From the NCBI GenBank assembly GCA_012295275.1, contig CM022669.1:18736091-18788590 (forward strand): a stretch of 52,500 nt of DNA, written 5' to 3'. A program made the position numbers and the translations under genes. This stretch comes from Chrysomallon squamiferum (Eukaryota; Mollusca; Gastropoda; Neomphalida; Peltospiridae). The notes under the pieces are model-generated. The model saw only the letters and a list, made by a program, of their open reading frames with translations, did no database searches and had not been told where the DNA came from. How positions within the stretch are numbered: position 1 is the first letter of the stretch; the number at the start of each line of letters is the position of its first letter. Shown piece by piece: positions 14,111-25,110 of this stretch.

Positions 14111-14480
14111 TAATTTATTTGTGTTTGTGTCAAGATAATATCTTAGTGTACGTAAGTCTGTAATACCGACTTTTGCCGAGAATAAAAAGTGACGTCAGAA
14201 CGGTTTATAAACCCTATCCTACTTCCTTTACAAACGATTTTCATATCAGTATTTTATGTGAAGAGCATAAATAATAAATGTCTAATAAAAATATTCTTCT
14301 TTCTTCTTCTTCTTCTTTTTTTTTTTTTCAACTTCTAAAGCTGATTTTTTACTGATATTTATTCAGCACACGAATATACTATTTCTTCTTAAGTATAATC
14401 AGAAATATTTTCGAGTAAAATGTCTTTATGAACAAAGTAATTTAGCAAGCTTTATCTATCTTTAATCAATAAATAAATAC
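14111..14480. other. AT-rich intergenic DNA
   Basis: (TTC)n and T run at about 14298-14328. Nothing else is recognised. Confidence 0.4.
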
Positions 14481-14481
14481 G

Positions 14482-14491
14482 TTCTTCTTCT

Positions 14492-14573
<82 letters not shown>

Positions 14574-14590
14574 GTTGTTGTTGTTGTTGA
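14482..14590. repeat. (CTT)n, (ATT)n, (GTT)n composite array
   Basis: Three blocks in one trinucleotide phase, each differing by the first base: CTT, ATT, GTT. Confidence 0.96.
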
Positions 14591-15500
14591 TCTTGTTATT
14601 GCTGGTTCAATAAGAATAATAATTAGTGGTGGTTCAATGATAACGGTAATAATCGAGTATTAATGAGGATAAAATAAGAAAACAAATAATTGGATAAACA
14701 CAAAAAGCGACAAAGAAGAGAAAACGGAAATAACGGAAAGCACAGCAAGAAAACAAAAACTGACGTAAAAACAAATACGCTGTTTAACTTAATAACAGCA
14801 TTCAAACACGACGTCATCAATAACTGGCAAACACGGCATAACTTCATTTCAACAGACTATTTTTTTTTTTCCTTCTTTCTTTCTTTTTCTCTCTCCCCCC
14901 CATCCCAGCCCATTCCCTCAATTTGCTTCTGTCTCAGCTTAATGACGAACGCGGGAAAACCGAAAACTAACGTCGAGTCAATTTGGCGCCAAAATGCTCG
15001 TGAGGGACGCTCTTGAAATATTAACCGATGTTAACCAAATTACTCCGTTCTGTTTATTAAGTTTTTCCACCTTCGGATCCCCATTAATTATAGTTTCCGG
15101 GCGACGTCGCACCTTCAACGGTCTTTAAATTAGTTAGACCGATTTATAAACTGTTTAGGAATCACAGAGGGGATACACTTTACCGTGATCGATGCAAGCC
15201 TGTCACGGCCGGCACCTCGGCGAAGATCGGAAGAAATGAAATCTAATTCCTTCTCTGGCGTCTGCGTGAAACTCAGGCGCAAACAATGCCAAATATGTAG
15301 AACAAGCATGGGTCGCAGTTGGTAAATAACCCGGTTTGGGACGCCGAGGCCAAGAGTCAAAACGATTTGGCTCCGCGCGATGATGGCGAACGCCTCCACG
15401 GAGGCGGCGTCGTGGCTCTTCGGAATCTCTCGGGATTCGCCGTGATGTACGTTCGGCAAAGAAAATCTCGGCAGCTAGCGAACCTAACCTTTCGTAAGAC
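14591..15500. other. Large single-copy island, candidate conserved element
   Basis: 14930-15500 is the most GC-rich non-coding block in the left half. Frames of 65-125 codons exist in several overlapping phases on both strands, which is typical of GC-rich non-coding DNA. No family is recognised. Confidence 0.45.
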
Positions 15501-16165
15501 ACGTTTTTTTTGCCGGTGATGAAGATGTGGGTGTGTGTGTTGTGATGTTTCTTTAATGGGAGAGTGTGTGACGTCTGCAAATGAGGAAAAGAAAGAAGTA
15601 TTATGATAATATGAATAAACTGAGTAATTCAAAACAAAAAAATATAACTCAATGAAAGAATAAATAAATAAATAATTAAATAAGATTTTATAATAAAATG
15701 TATAATAAAATAATAATTAAAAAAAGACCATTAGACAAATTGTTTTATTATTCCTATCTCATAACTGTTTTTCTATTTTATATATTTCTTAGTATCTTTA
15801 TGTATTTATTGATTATCCTGAATATAATTCTACTACAGTACTACAAGTCATTACCTATTTATTTATTTATTTATTTGCTCACTTTTTATTCATTTTAACT
15901 GTACAAGAATATCGAATGTTAATTTATTTATTATCCTCTGTCGGTCAGTTTGCTTTTCTTCATTCTGAAGGCGACAATACAGCAGACTGTCAGATTTTCT
16001 TTTTGTTTTCTTTTTTCTTTCTCTCTATCTGTTTATATTTCTCTTTCTTTGCTTCAGAATAGGATGGTTAGATGAATCAGTCACACACGCACAGTTTTTA
16101 GTAAACAAACAAATAAGATATAAAACGTGAATAAATTTAAATAAAATAAAATAAAATGAACAGAC
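15501..16165. other. AT-rich DNA with AAAT/TTTA runs
   Basis: Low-complexity AT sequence; (TTTA)n at 15856-15876. No gene is seen. Confidence 0.45.
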
Positions 16166-16170
16166 AGACA

Positions 16171-16372
16171 AACAAATAAACAAACCAAATGTATGAATGA
16201 ATGAATAAGTAAATAAATAAACAGGATATAATATAAATCATAGAAAGATAGAATGACAGACAGATAACAAATAAACAAACCAAACGTATGAATGAATGAA
16301 TAAGTAAATAAATAAATAAATAAATAAACAGGATATAGTAAAAATCACAGAAAGAGAGACTGACAGACAGAT
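16171..16372. repeat. Tandem dimer of 95 and 107 bp
   Basis: Unit 1 (16171-16265) and unit 2 (16266-16372) share AACAAATAAACAAACC at the start, GTATGAATGAATGAATAAG, ACAGGATATA and GACAGACAGAT at the end. Unit 2 is longer by 12 bp of (AAAT)n. A third start (AACAAATA) runs into (TA)n. Confidence 0.92.

Positions 16373-16378
<6 letters not shown>

Positions 16379-16415
<37 letters not shown>
16379..16415. repeat. (TA)18
   Basis: A pure TA run, followed by (CAAA)n to about 16442. Confidence 0.97.
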
Positions 16416-16418
<3 letters not shown>

Positions 16419-16442
16419 CAAACAAACAAACAAACAAACAAA

Positions 16443-17215
16443 AAATTCAGCAAACCTAGTTTATTAATGCCATAAACTCAATTAAAACATATTAAATTAC
16501 AAAAATAACAAAAGGTTTCACAAAAATGTGTATTTACTTAATCTCGTCTGATTACAATTTCTCTGTTTATTCGTCAACGAAGACGTGCCTAATTCGTCAT
16601 AAGTATCTAACTTGTAGCTAACGAGACAGACATCCCACATTATTCTATTTACTCGCTTCATCTAACCCTTTCTGACTTTTTTTTGTGGATCCTTAAACCA
16701 ATACCTTTCTGAAGAGGCCGAAAGACACGCGCCCGCCTCGGGACAAGTTTCAAAATGAAGTCTAAACGGCGGCCATTTTGAGCTCATCAAATCTGCTTTG
16801 CGCGTGCCTTGTAATTCGCGGCAAATCACACGTGAAATTGATGTTGTTCCAAAACGTGCCGTTCCCCGCCACGGGGACTAATCAACACGTAACAGCATAA
16901 TGAGGTTAAGAGACTTATGAAAAGGATAAAGCCGAAACGGTGAACGAGTAATTCTTTCCCCTCGTACGTTTTGTGTTATAGAGAGCGGTGTGCCTGGCCG
17001 AGAGAGCGATGCCCGGGCAAGGAGAATTCGAGTTTAATTGGGGAAGCTATCGCTGCGGTCGCTTATTAATGTCTCCAGACAAAAGTGACAAGAGGAGGAT
17101 TCAAAAATAAAGAGAAACAGTATTAAAAATACGTGGGGAAATAACGACAGTGGGAGGGGTCAGAAGATATACCAGTCAAGCAAGCAGATTGAAGTAATCA
17201 TGTATATATGTTAAT
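16443..17215. other. Single-copy island, candidate conserved element
   Basis: 16560-17110 is repeat-free and GC-balanced, with CGGCGGCCATTTTG (YY1-like core GCCATTTT) and homeodomain-type TAAT cores. No coding frame is supported. Confidence 0.45.
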
Positions 17216-17219
17216 AAAT

Positions 17220-17475
17220 GATGGTGGTATTAGGAGTTGTAGCAGTAGTAGTTGTTGTTGTTGTTGTTGTTGTAGGGAAAACAGGAATGCCATTAGCTGT
17301 AGTAATAGCAGTAAAATGTTCCAGAAATGACAGTAGTACTGGTGGATGTTATTATAGGGAAAACAGCATTGGAGAGATAGAACTGGTAGAAGTAGTAGCA
17401 ATAGTATTAACAACAACAAAAATAAGAACGAAAGAAAAAGCAATCATACCAAAAGTAAACTTTTTACTAGCACAT
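17220..17475. repeat. (GTT)n and diverged trinucleotides
   Basis: Pure GTT at about 17249-17272, then decayed AGT/GTA units. Confidence 0.8.
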
Positions 17476-17850
17476 GCACATCACTAGGTGCTTAAAAAAA
17501 TTAATGTATTTCCTATAAATATTTCTTTTTTTAAATCTTAGACTTTATTTCTTTCTTTGGATGCGTTTTTTTAATATCTAGTGTATCTTTATGTGTGTAT
17601 CACACTCAAATATTCTTTTCTGTCTGTTATCTAGGCTCAAGTATATTTATATATTCATTTTAGTTTAAAATTCCCCCAGTTTTTTGTTATGTTTTTTATA
17701 ACATCGTTGATGAAGATACAATTTATTAGTGCACCCAGCTATAAATGAAATGTATTTTACGAGAGAAAAAAAGAAGAGTGAAGATTTTCAGATCGACAGA
17801 AAACTGTTTAAAAAAATAAAAAAAGGAATAAAAAATTATTTTCGAGGAGC
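17476..17850. other. AT-rich intergenic DNA, nothing recognised
   Basis: Unique AT-rich sequence with short homopolymers. Confidence 0.4.
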
Positions 17851-18740
17851 AACGGTTTTCCGTCCTCAATGAAACACAGCACATGGCACATCTTCAATAT
17901 TGCTTGGAACAAATCGATAAATATTCATAACGTCCTTTCAACACTTTCATCTTGCTTGTCGCTGGTTATAGGATGTCTTCGGTGTATATTGTGACAGGAA
18001 ACGTCTATTTCTTCAAACATTTTCACCAGCTAGCATTCTGAACCCAGAAACATATTTCAATTAGTGTGTGTTTAACAGTTAGACCCTTTGATTAAAGCTC
18101 AAGATGACAGCACTGCAGCAGAAGGGGGCGCTTGACGGAAGTCGTCTGAATGACGGGGAGCAGACGATAATTGGAGAAACGATCGTCTGGTGAAAACACG
18201 TTCTGTCCAACAAGCGGGTGAGAGCAACTCTACCAACAACAACGACCGTACAGAGAAAGGCCGCGCTGCTCGAGATGACTATGTTTTTCTTTATTGGTTT
18301 AATTAGCGTATTGGACATGTCACAGGGTCTTGTACTGGAGGGCTGCTTCGGACTGTGTTTAATGGTGTTCGAGGGTCTGTTTTTAACATCCACAAGCCTT
18401 CCAAGATGACAGGCTGACAGTTCCTCTTGGCTGGCTATTCACGGAGTGTGACGACAGCGGGTCCTGTGGTAAGTACAACAAGGAAACGCTTCCGAACGGA
18501 CCAGCCCTCAGAGTGCACCCTCGACAGTCGAAATGTTAAACCTCGCTGAGCTGGCTGGCGTCTCGGCAGGATGGAGGACTTCTTCACCAATTGTTACAAG
18601 TTCAACACAGACGTCTCCCCTTTGTCCCCCCTCGCTTCACAGATTCTCCGACAATTGTTGTTAATTCAACAAGGACTTTTTTCTCTCTCTCTTCACAACT
18701 CGTACTGGATGTGACGTTCTTGTGTCTAGCGTTTCCATTA
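17851..18740. other. Large single-copy island
   Basis: Repeat-free, with GC-balanced 18080-18660. A 104-codon frame at 18079-18393 (-) overlaps a 63-codon frame on plus; neither is recognisable. Candidate conserved element or an exon of an unknown gene. Confidence 0.4.
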
Positions 18741-19125
18741 TTACGTCAAGTTTTTAAATAACTGGAAAGTCTTTTATATATTTCTAAAGGCGACTCTTTT
18801 GGTGTTTAATCTTTACATGACACCCTGCAATTATCCGTTAATAAATATGTTGGTTTTTTGTTTTGTTTTTTCTGTCATTGTAGGTTAATGTTTCTTGTTT
18901 TCTTGTTGTTTAAAATACAGACTAATCTGTAATTACAGTCGGTTGATTTTCTTGTTTTATTTTATTTTTCATGTTATCCAGAGGAAAAACGTTTATTGTT
19001 AAATACATTTGTATGTTCTTTTGTAACCAGATACTGAATAACAATATTTTATTGATTGATTATCTATACAGGAACGCAAACAAAATTAAATCACTGTTAA
19101 AAATATACTTAATAAAGCAAAGAAT
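18741..19125. other. AT-rich intergenic DNA, nothing recognised
   Basis: T-rich stretches only. Confidence 0.4.
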
Positions 19126-19188
19126 TTAAGGAAAGAAAATTTAAGATTAAATATATATATATATAAAACTTAAATTTTCTTTCCTTAA
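19126..19188. repeat. Perfect 20 bp inverted repeat with (TA)n loop
   Basis: Arms 19126-19145 and 19169-19188 are exact reverse complements (TTAAGGAAAGAAAATTTAAG). The loop is 23 nt and mostly TA. A further (TA)n lies just outside the right arm. Confidence 0.95.
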
Positions 19189-19199
19189 TATATATATAT

Positions 19200-19722
19200 A
19201 TAAGTGACTTGTGTTTCAGAATTGAGCTATGTTCTCTGGGACAACTTGAATTAAAATCCCCTGAATTCGTGGAATTTATAATTATTTCAACTAAATTAAG
19301 TAACAGATTAAGCAGATGAACAGTTATGTATGCGAGAGCCATTACAATCCTTTTTAACTTCATTTTCGCCATTACTGCATGCAAATAGACATTTCGACAA
19401 GAAAATGAACCTGAAGCAGCAAGTAAAATTATCTCTTTATTAAACCGTCTAATCTGAATTTCGTCAGGAAATATTTGGCGAAAAGAAATCAGTTTATCTT
19501 CAGGTCGGTTCAGCGTTGAGTGAATTGTCTACAGAATGTTTCATCGTTTGCGTACGACTCACGCGAACATGGCTCAAACACGGCTGAGAGAGAACATGTT
19601 TGACCTGCGGAACCTTTTTCCGATGAAGAGCGGTCTTTCATGTCCCAAAGATCAATGATTATTTTCCAATCGCAATTGACATTACGGCTGCAAGCATTCT
19701 GGCAATTTGCTCCAAAAATCAA

Positions 19723-19727
<5 letters not shown>
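19200..19727. other. Single-copy DNA with an octamer site
   Basis: ATGCAAAT (POU octamer) at 19379-19386. 19440-19700 is GC-balanced and has no recognisable gene. Confidence 0.4.

Positions 19728-19759
<32 letters not shown>
19728..19759. repeat. Poly-A run
   Basis: Thirty-two A. No retroposed body is evident upstream. Confidence 0.95.
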
Positions 19760-19761
<2 letters not shown>

Positions 19762-20340
19762 AGAAGAAAATCCAAGATTTCGTTGATCTATGGACATCCA
19801 TCCATACGCGCTCGTTTCCTGTTAGAAAAATTTGCCGTGTTTAGAAACTGATGTTCCTTGTGTCTATGCAGATTCAATCAGCAGCCTCGCAGAAAATTCC
19901 TCGTTATCTTAAACAATGCGCGCTCAGCGGATTACCAAAGTGCAACGAGAAACAATTCCATCAATTGTGAAGTTTTCGACATTTTGTTGTCCGCAAAGAA
20001 AACACTATTTACTGCTCATGCATAATTCACGAGGATCCTTGCTGAGAGAGAACATGGAAACACCGGCGTGTGCAGAAGACGTCACGCGATTCCAGAGCAA
20101 GAAGGGACAACGAATGTATCACTGGAAAAACACGCGGAAGAAATTTATTTATGAAAGCGGCGTTCGGGGAAAATGTTATGGTAATGAAAAAGTGATTGAG
20201 AGAGATCGGGAGTGAGCGAGTATGTTTGATGGGTGTATTGTTAAAAAACAAACACAGGAGTTCCCCGTGATAGCCGTTTGTTTGTTGACTGCTAAATGTT
20301 ATGAAAATAAACATTTTTGAGTTGTCGTCTTTTTCTGTTT
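19760..20340. other. Single-copy island
   Basis: Open frames of 95-99 codons lie on opposite strands over the same bases (19916-20215 plus, 20027-20314 minus). Neither is family-like. Confidence 0.4.
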
Positions 20341-20369
20341 GTGAGAATTTATCACGTGTAAATAAAATA

Positions 20370-20486
20370 TTAAAATAAAAAATAAAAATAAATGAAATAA
20401 AAATTTAAAGAAAGAAAGAAATAAAGAAGAAATGGAAACAAAATATTAAATAAATAAATAAATAAATAAATAATAGTAACATCTAA

Positions 20487-20540
<54 letters not shown>

Positions 20541-20640
20541 CAATTCTTATTAAAGTAACAAAACTCATATCAGTTAAAAACGTTGGAATAGATTTACATT
20601 TTACTTCTTTTTTTTTTTTTTTTTTTTTTGTAAATTATTA
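20370..20640. repeat. (AAAT)n, (AAT)n and poly-T
   Basis: (AAAT)n at about 20445-20473, (AAT)n at about 20486-20540, poly-T at about 20609-20629. Confidence 0.95.
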
Positions 20641-21224
20641 TAATTTTCTTCTTTCTTTCCTTTTTATTATTACCTTATTTTCACAACTGTCTTTTCATAT
20701 TTGACACTATTTGGCAGACACTTATTGGAAACAAGAAACTGGCGGAGTAGTTGTCAAAACATATTTGCAACCTTTGTACACAGTGACGTACACAACCGCG
20801 GGACACCTCTCAACGCGAATGAATTACCTGCTCTTGTCACGCTCTTCAGAACAATGAAGTCTCAAAAATCCAAGGTGTGATTCACGGAACAAAACTTAAT
20901 TCTTTAGAGCGGCGCGTAAGACCCCCTGAACAACGTAGAAACGTTTGAGACTAATCAAGTCTCGCGAATTTCCCACTGACTGACTGTCAGTTTTTGTTTT
21001 CTTCATGGAAGACATTTTGAACCTGAGTCTGGTTTTGTCTCATAGTGATTTATTTTTTTAATTTTATTTTGTTTTATTTTATTTTTACGTATTTATTAAA
21101 CATTGTTTTATTGTTCTATTAAAGTAATTCGTTGGAAGTGAATTTTTCATTTAAATGTTTTATTTGTTAAACGATGCGATTTCTTATTAAAAGTATTTGT
21201 TTTTTGATAATTTAGAGTATTCGA
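20641..21224. other. Single-copy island then AT-rich DNA
   Basis: 20700-21000 is GC-balanced and repeat-free; the rest is T-rich. No gene is seen. Confidence 0.4.
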
Positions 21225-21490
21225 ATCCAGTGATTTACAAAATGTAAACATTTTTAAAATTATTCCAGTTTAATAATTTATAAATGTAAACATTTTAAAA
21301 TTATTCCTGTATAATGATTAACAAATGTAAACATATTAGAAAAATTTATGTCTAATAATTTACAAATGCAAATATTTTAAAAATTATTTCTGGCATTTGA
21401 TTTACAAATGTAAACATATTAAAAGTATTCCTGTCCATTTTGATTTTTAAGAAGTTGTTTTGTCCAGTGACTTACAAATAAGAAATGTCT
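21225..21490. repeat. 41-42 bp tandem array carrying forkhead cores
   Basis: Five units with TTACAAATGTAAACATATT-like centres. The RYAAAYA core starts at 21244, 21286, 21327, 21368 (GCAAATA variant) and 21410, spaced 42, 41, 41 and 42 bp. One or two degenerate units follow. The core GTAAACA is the forkhead consensus. Confidence 0.85.
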
Positions 21491-21735
21491 AAACCTCCAC
21501 ATATTAGAATTTTATACTTGAATATTTTTAAATTTTTTAAATTAGATCTTACTATTTTGAACAACTCCTGATAGTTAAGTTATTCAAATACAAACCAACA
21601 CAAATCTTTCTGGATAGTTATTAAAAAAAAGGATTATTTTCAAAAATCAATTAACCAATTAATATATAACCATATCTCGCAACAGCAGCTTTTATTCCAA
21701 TTTATGAATCGTTTCACCAAAACACCATCCAAAAT
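21491..21735. other. AT-rich intergenic DNA, nothing recognised
   Basis: Unique, low GC, no frames or motifs of note. Confidence 0.35.
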
Positions 21736-21789
21736 CTGTATTATTATTATTATTATTATTATTATTTATTTAATTATTATATTTATTTT

Positions 21790-21824
<35 letters not shown>

Positions 21825-21950
21825 TTTTTTATTTTATTTTTATTTTTTTTTTTATTTTATTTATTTATTTATTTCTATTTTATTTATTTATTTTATTTAT
21901 CTATTTCTTTCTTTATTTCTTTCTTTCTTTCTTTCTTTATTTATTTTTCA
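21736..21950. repeat. (ATT)n, (TTTA)n, (CTTT)n
   Basis: Successive low-complexity blocks of T/A with a C-containing tail. Confidence 0.95.
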
Positions 21951-22385
21951 CCCTAAAGGTATGAATAACAAACAAAATATCGTGCTTCTCTGTACACATG
22001 TCTTTCGAATGTCTCTCTCATCCATTTTACATCACCAGGTCGAGAAATCCACTGACCTGCATGCATCGTGACAGCGCCAGAAGCAAACAGACAGTGGAAA
22101 GAGAGGTGACGACTGACAGGCAATTCTGCTGGGACTTGCGAGATCAAACGAGGGCAGTTCAGTATCACTGCAAAGCCAGTGTTTTTACCGATGTATATTT
22201 AATAGCAGTACACAAGCAGTGCATTGAGCGCCAAACGAAAAGTGAGAAGTGAATGATATTTATTATTTATCGACACGCAGGGATATGTGATGAAGTGAGA
22301 CGTGTGAAACAAGCAATTTCTTAACACGTTCAACTTACGTTTAAGAAAGAACGTTACTGTAACTTCTTTTATTAGTGTTAGTGGA
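21951..22385. other. Single-copy island
   Basis: GC-balanced, with short frames on both strands; no gene is recognised. Confidence 0.4.
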
Positions 22386-22387
22386 AT

Positions 22388-22490
22388 CTACTGCAACTAT
22401 TACTACTAATAATACTACTGGTAATACCAGATACAACAACAACAACAATTACTACTACTAACTACAACAACAACAACAACAACAACAACA

Positions 22491-22573
<83 letters not shown>

Positions 22574-23020
22574 AACTACTACTACTACTACTACTACTAC
22601 TGCTACTACGGCTATCAATATTACTACTACTATTTTTACTACCACTACGATTAATAAAACTACTGCTGCTGCTACTTCTACTACTATTACTATCAATACA
22701 ACTACTGCTACTGCTACTACCTCTAATGTTATTTTTATCACCAATACAACTATTATTACTACTACTTCTATTATTACGACTATTACTATTTGTACTACGA
22801 TTACTATTACTATCATTGCTACTTTTGCTACTAGTATAGTGACTGTTATTATTATCTGGAGTAGTCTACTGTTGTATTAATATTATACCTACAATACTTT
22901 TACTGCGATAACTCCTACTGCTGATAATACTACTTCTACTACTACTACTACTACTATTATTACTATTATAAACAGTAATAATAATAATAATAATAACAAT
23001 AACAATAACAATAACAATAC
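22388..23020. repeat. Long (CTA)n array with CAA, ATA and ACAATA units
   Basis: A pure core of CTA/CAA at about 22437-22600, diverged CTA to about 22860, a second block 22890-22970, then (AAT)n and (AACAAT)n to 23019. Confidence 0.95.
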
Positions 23021-23560
23021 ACTGCCTGTTTATGTTTACGCGATGAACATGCTGATGTTTTTACTTTTCTTAATAGTCAGACATTTTAGTTTTTAATTTT
23101 TAATGTTTTTAATTTATTGATCTTCAAAGTTTTTTTTGCTTTCAGAGTCACATATCAAGTAAAAACCAGAAGGAGACTCAAAGAACCGGAATAAGTATGA
23201 GATGGAGGAAAATGAAAGGATAAATTTAATCTCTGTAACTGTGTGTGTGTTACGTAGATTTAACATGTAAAATTTTAATGTTTCAGCTTTTGAACATCTG
23301 GTTTTTTTTCGTCTCTCTTGTGTCCATCGACGAAGATCGATCCAGCGAACCACTTCTCCTTCTCTTCCAGTTCCATATTTTTATTTATTTATTCATTTTA
23401 TTATTAGTAATTTTTTTTAAAATAATTATTATTTATTTCACTCTAATTTTTCTACAGTATTAAATGGAAATGCGAATGTTTCAGATGTTTGACAAATATA
23501 TTGCTATCCTTTCTACTATTTTATTTTATTTTATATGTTTATTTATTTATTTATTTATTT
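23021..23560. other. AT-rich intergenic DNA
   Basis: No gene is recognised; short TTTA runs near 23380 and 23540. Confidence 0.4.
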
Positions 23561-23564
23561 AATA

Positions 23565-23599
<35 letters not shown>

Positions 23600-23690
23600 T
23601 TTTATTATTATTATTATTCTTTATTACTTTTATTATTATTATTATTACTTTTATTATATTATTATTTTAATTATTATTATTAAAATTGTT
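23565..23690. repeat. (ATT)n, interrupted
   Basis: ATT units with TTTT and ACTTTT breaks. Confidence 0.95.
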
Positions 23691-23904
23691 GAATTTTGTT
23701 TCGATTATTTTAATTTTTTAATTTTATTGCTTTTTTTCATTTTTGTTTTGTTTGTTTGTTTGTTTACTATAAATTTCTCCTTCACACACCAAAGTGTTGA
23801 CGTTTGACTGCATTAATTTAATTATCAAGACTTTAAAAATAACTTTTTGAATTCAGTGGTGGAACATTGGTAATAGTGACGATGTAGTCGTAGTGTTGTG
23901 AACA

Positions 23905-24185
23905 TTAATAATGGTGATAATGGTAGTAATAATATAGTAGTAGTAACAGTAGTAGAAGTAGTAGTAATAGCAGTAGTAGAACTAATAGCAGCAATAGTAG
24001 TAGTGGTAATAGCAGTGGTAGTAATAGTAGTAGCAGAAGTAATAGTGGTAGTTGCAATAGTAGCAATAGGAGTTATAATAGTAGTGGTAGTAGTAGCAGT
24101 AGTTATAGCAGTAGTAGTAACAGAAATAGTCATAATAGATACAAAAAGCTGAGTCATAAAAATAACAGCAGTAATAGCAGAGTAC
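23905..24185. repeat. Diverged (AGT)n array
   Basis: AGT/AAT/AGC units. This is the complement orientation of the CTA arrays on either side (22388-22860 and 24485-24680). Confidence 0.92.
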
Positions 24186-24470
24186 TAATTTAGATAAGAG
24201 TTAAAGTAACGAAGTCTAAATGTGTTACGTCTGTTGAATATTTAAGATTATGAGAGAAGAAATCCGCCAGTGGTCTTCATAATCACCTTACCAAAGATTG
24301 TATCAGGACCTGACAAGGTTGTAACGGGAAATGTTCGAATCAGTGCACTGAGTGGTATTGATCCGACAACCTGTCAGTATCTCGCCAGTGGTCAGCGTTC
24401 TAAATCAATAGTTTACTGTTATGAGTAAGAACTGATAGCGACATGCTCAGTGGTTAGTGTTTTTTTTAAT
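24186..24470 (+). repeat. Single-copy DNA with tRNA-like A-box motifs (possible SINE remnant)
   Basis: TGCTCAGTGGTTAGTG at 24444-24459 matches a tRNA D-arm/A box and is followed by a T run. A related CGCCAGTGGTCAGCGTTC lies at about 24382-24399, and a B-box-like TGTTCGAATCA at about 24331-24341. No complete tRNA fold is present. Confidence 0.3.
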
Positions 24471-24484
24471 AGCAATATCAATAC

Positions 24485-24511
24485 ATACTACTACTACTAC
24501 ATCTACTACTT

Positions 24512-24555
<44 letters not shown>

Positions 24556-24685
24556 ACCTCTACTATTAGTGCAACTACTGCTACCGCTGCTACTACTACT
24601 ACTACTTCTAATACTACTGGTGCTACTGCTGCTACAACTACTATTACCGCAACTACTACTACTACTGCTACTACTACTACGAAGA
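24485..24685. repeat. (CTA)n with (CTG)n
   Basis: About eight pure CTG units around 24520-24546 sit inside a CTA/ACT array. Confidence 0.95.
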
Positions 24686-24970
24686 GTAAAGTAAACCAAT
24701 ACTTTTAAAGCAACAACATTACAATAATTTCGTCTATTTCTGATACTGTAACTATCTTTTCTTTGTAACCAGTTCCATTTCAGAACACAGGATGTTTGAT
24801 TTTCTTTAAATACCTCACAGTTGTTACAACACGTTTTACGTTTCTCGTAACAGAAAAGCCACGAGGCGCAGTTTTGTCCGCTGAAAGATCAATCACGTTT
24901 CTTTGCACATGTTTATCATGTTAATAATAATAGTTTATTTTTATTTTTATTTTACTGGGTTTTCTTTTTT
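24686..24970. other. Single-copy DNA, nothing recognised
   Basis: No repeats or coding of note. Confidence 0.35.
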
Positions 24971-24976
24971 TAATTA

Positions 24977-24979
<3 letters not shown>

Positions 24980-25023
<44 letters not shown>

Positions 25024-25061
25024 TAAATATTTCTAAAATTCTTTTTTAATTTAAATTTTAC

Positions 25062-25104
<43 letters not shown>
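24980..25104. repeat. (TA)n-(CA)n and (ATT)n
   Basis: TA at 24980-25009, CA to 25022, and ATT at 25064-25104 leading into the dispersed repeat. Confidence 0.95.
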
Positions 25105-25105
<1 letters not shown>

Positions 25106-25110
25106 TTTTT

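Noticed and set aside
15130-15580. 109- and 125-codon overlapping frames, minus strand
   Set aside because: Competing frames on both strands in a GC-rich block; no recognisable motif or family.
19728-19759. Poly-A tail of a processed retrocopy
   Set aside because: No coding remnant upstream and no target-site duplication seen; homopolymers are common throughout this window.
19580-20056. Shared 15-mer CTGAGAGAGAACATG in two neighbouring islands
   Set aside because: The match does not extend on either side, so coincidence is more likely than duplication.
22415-22816. 133-codon poly-Val/Ile frame
   Set aside because: It is a translation of the CTA/GTA trinucleotide array.
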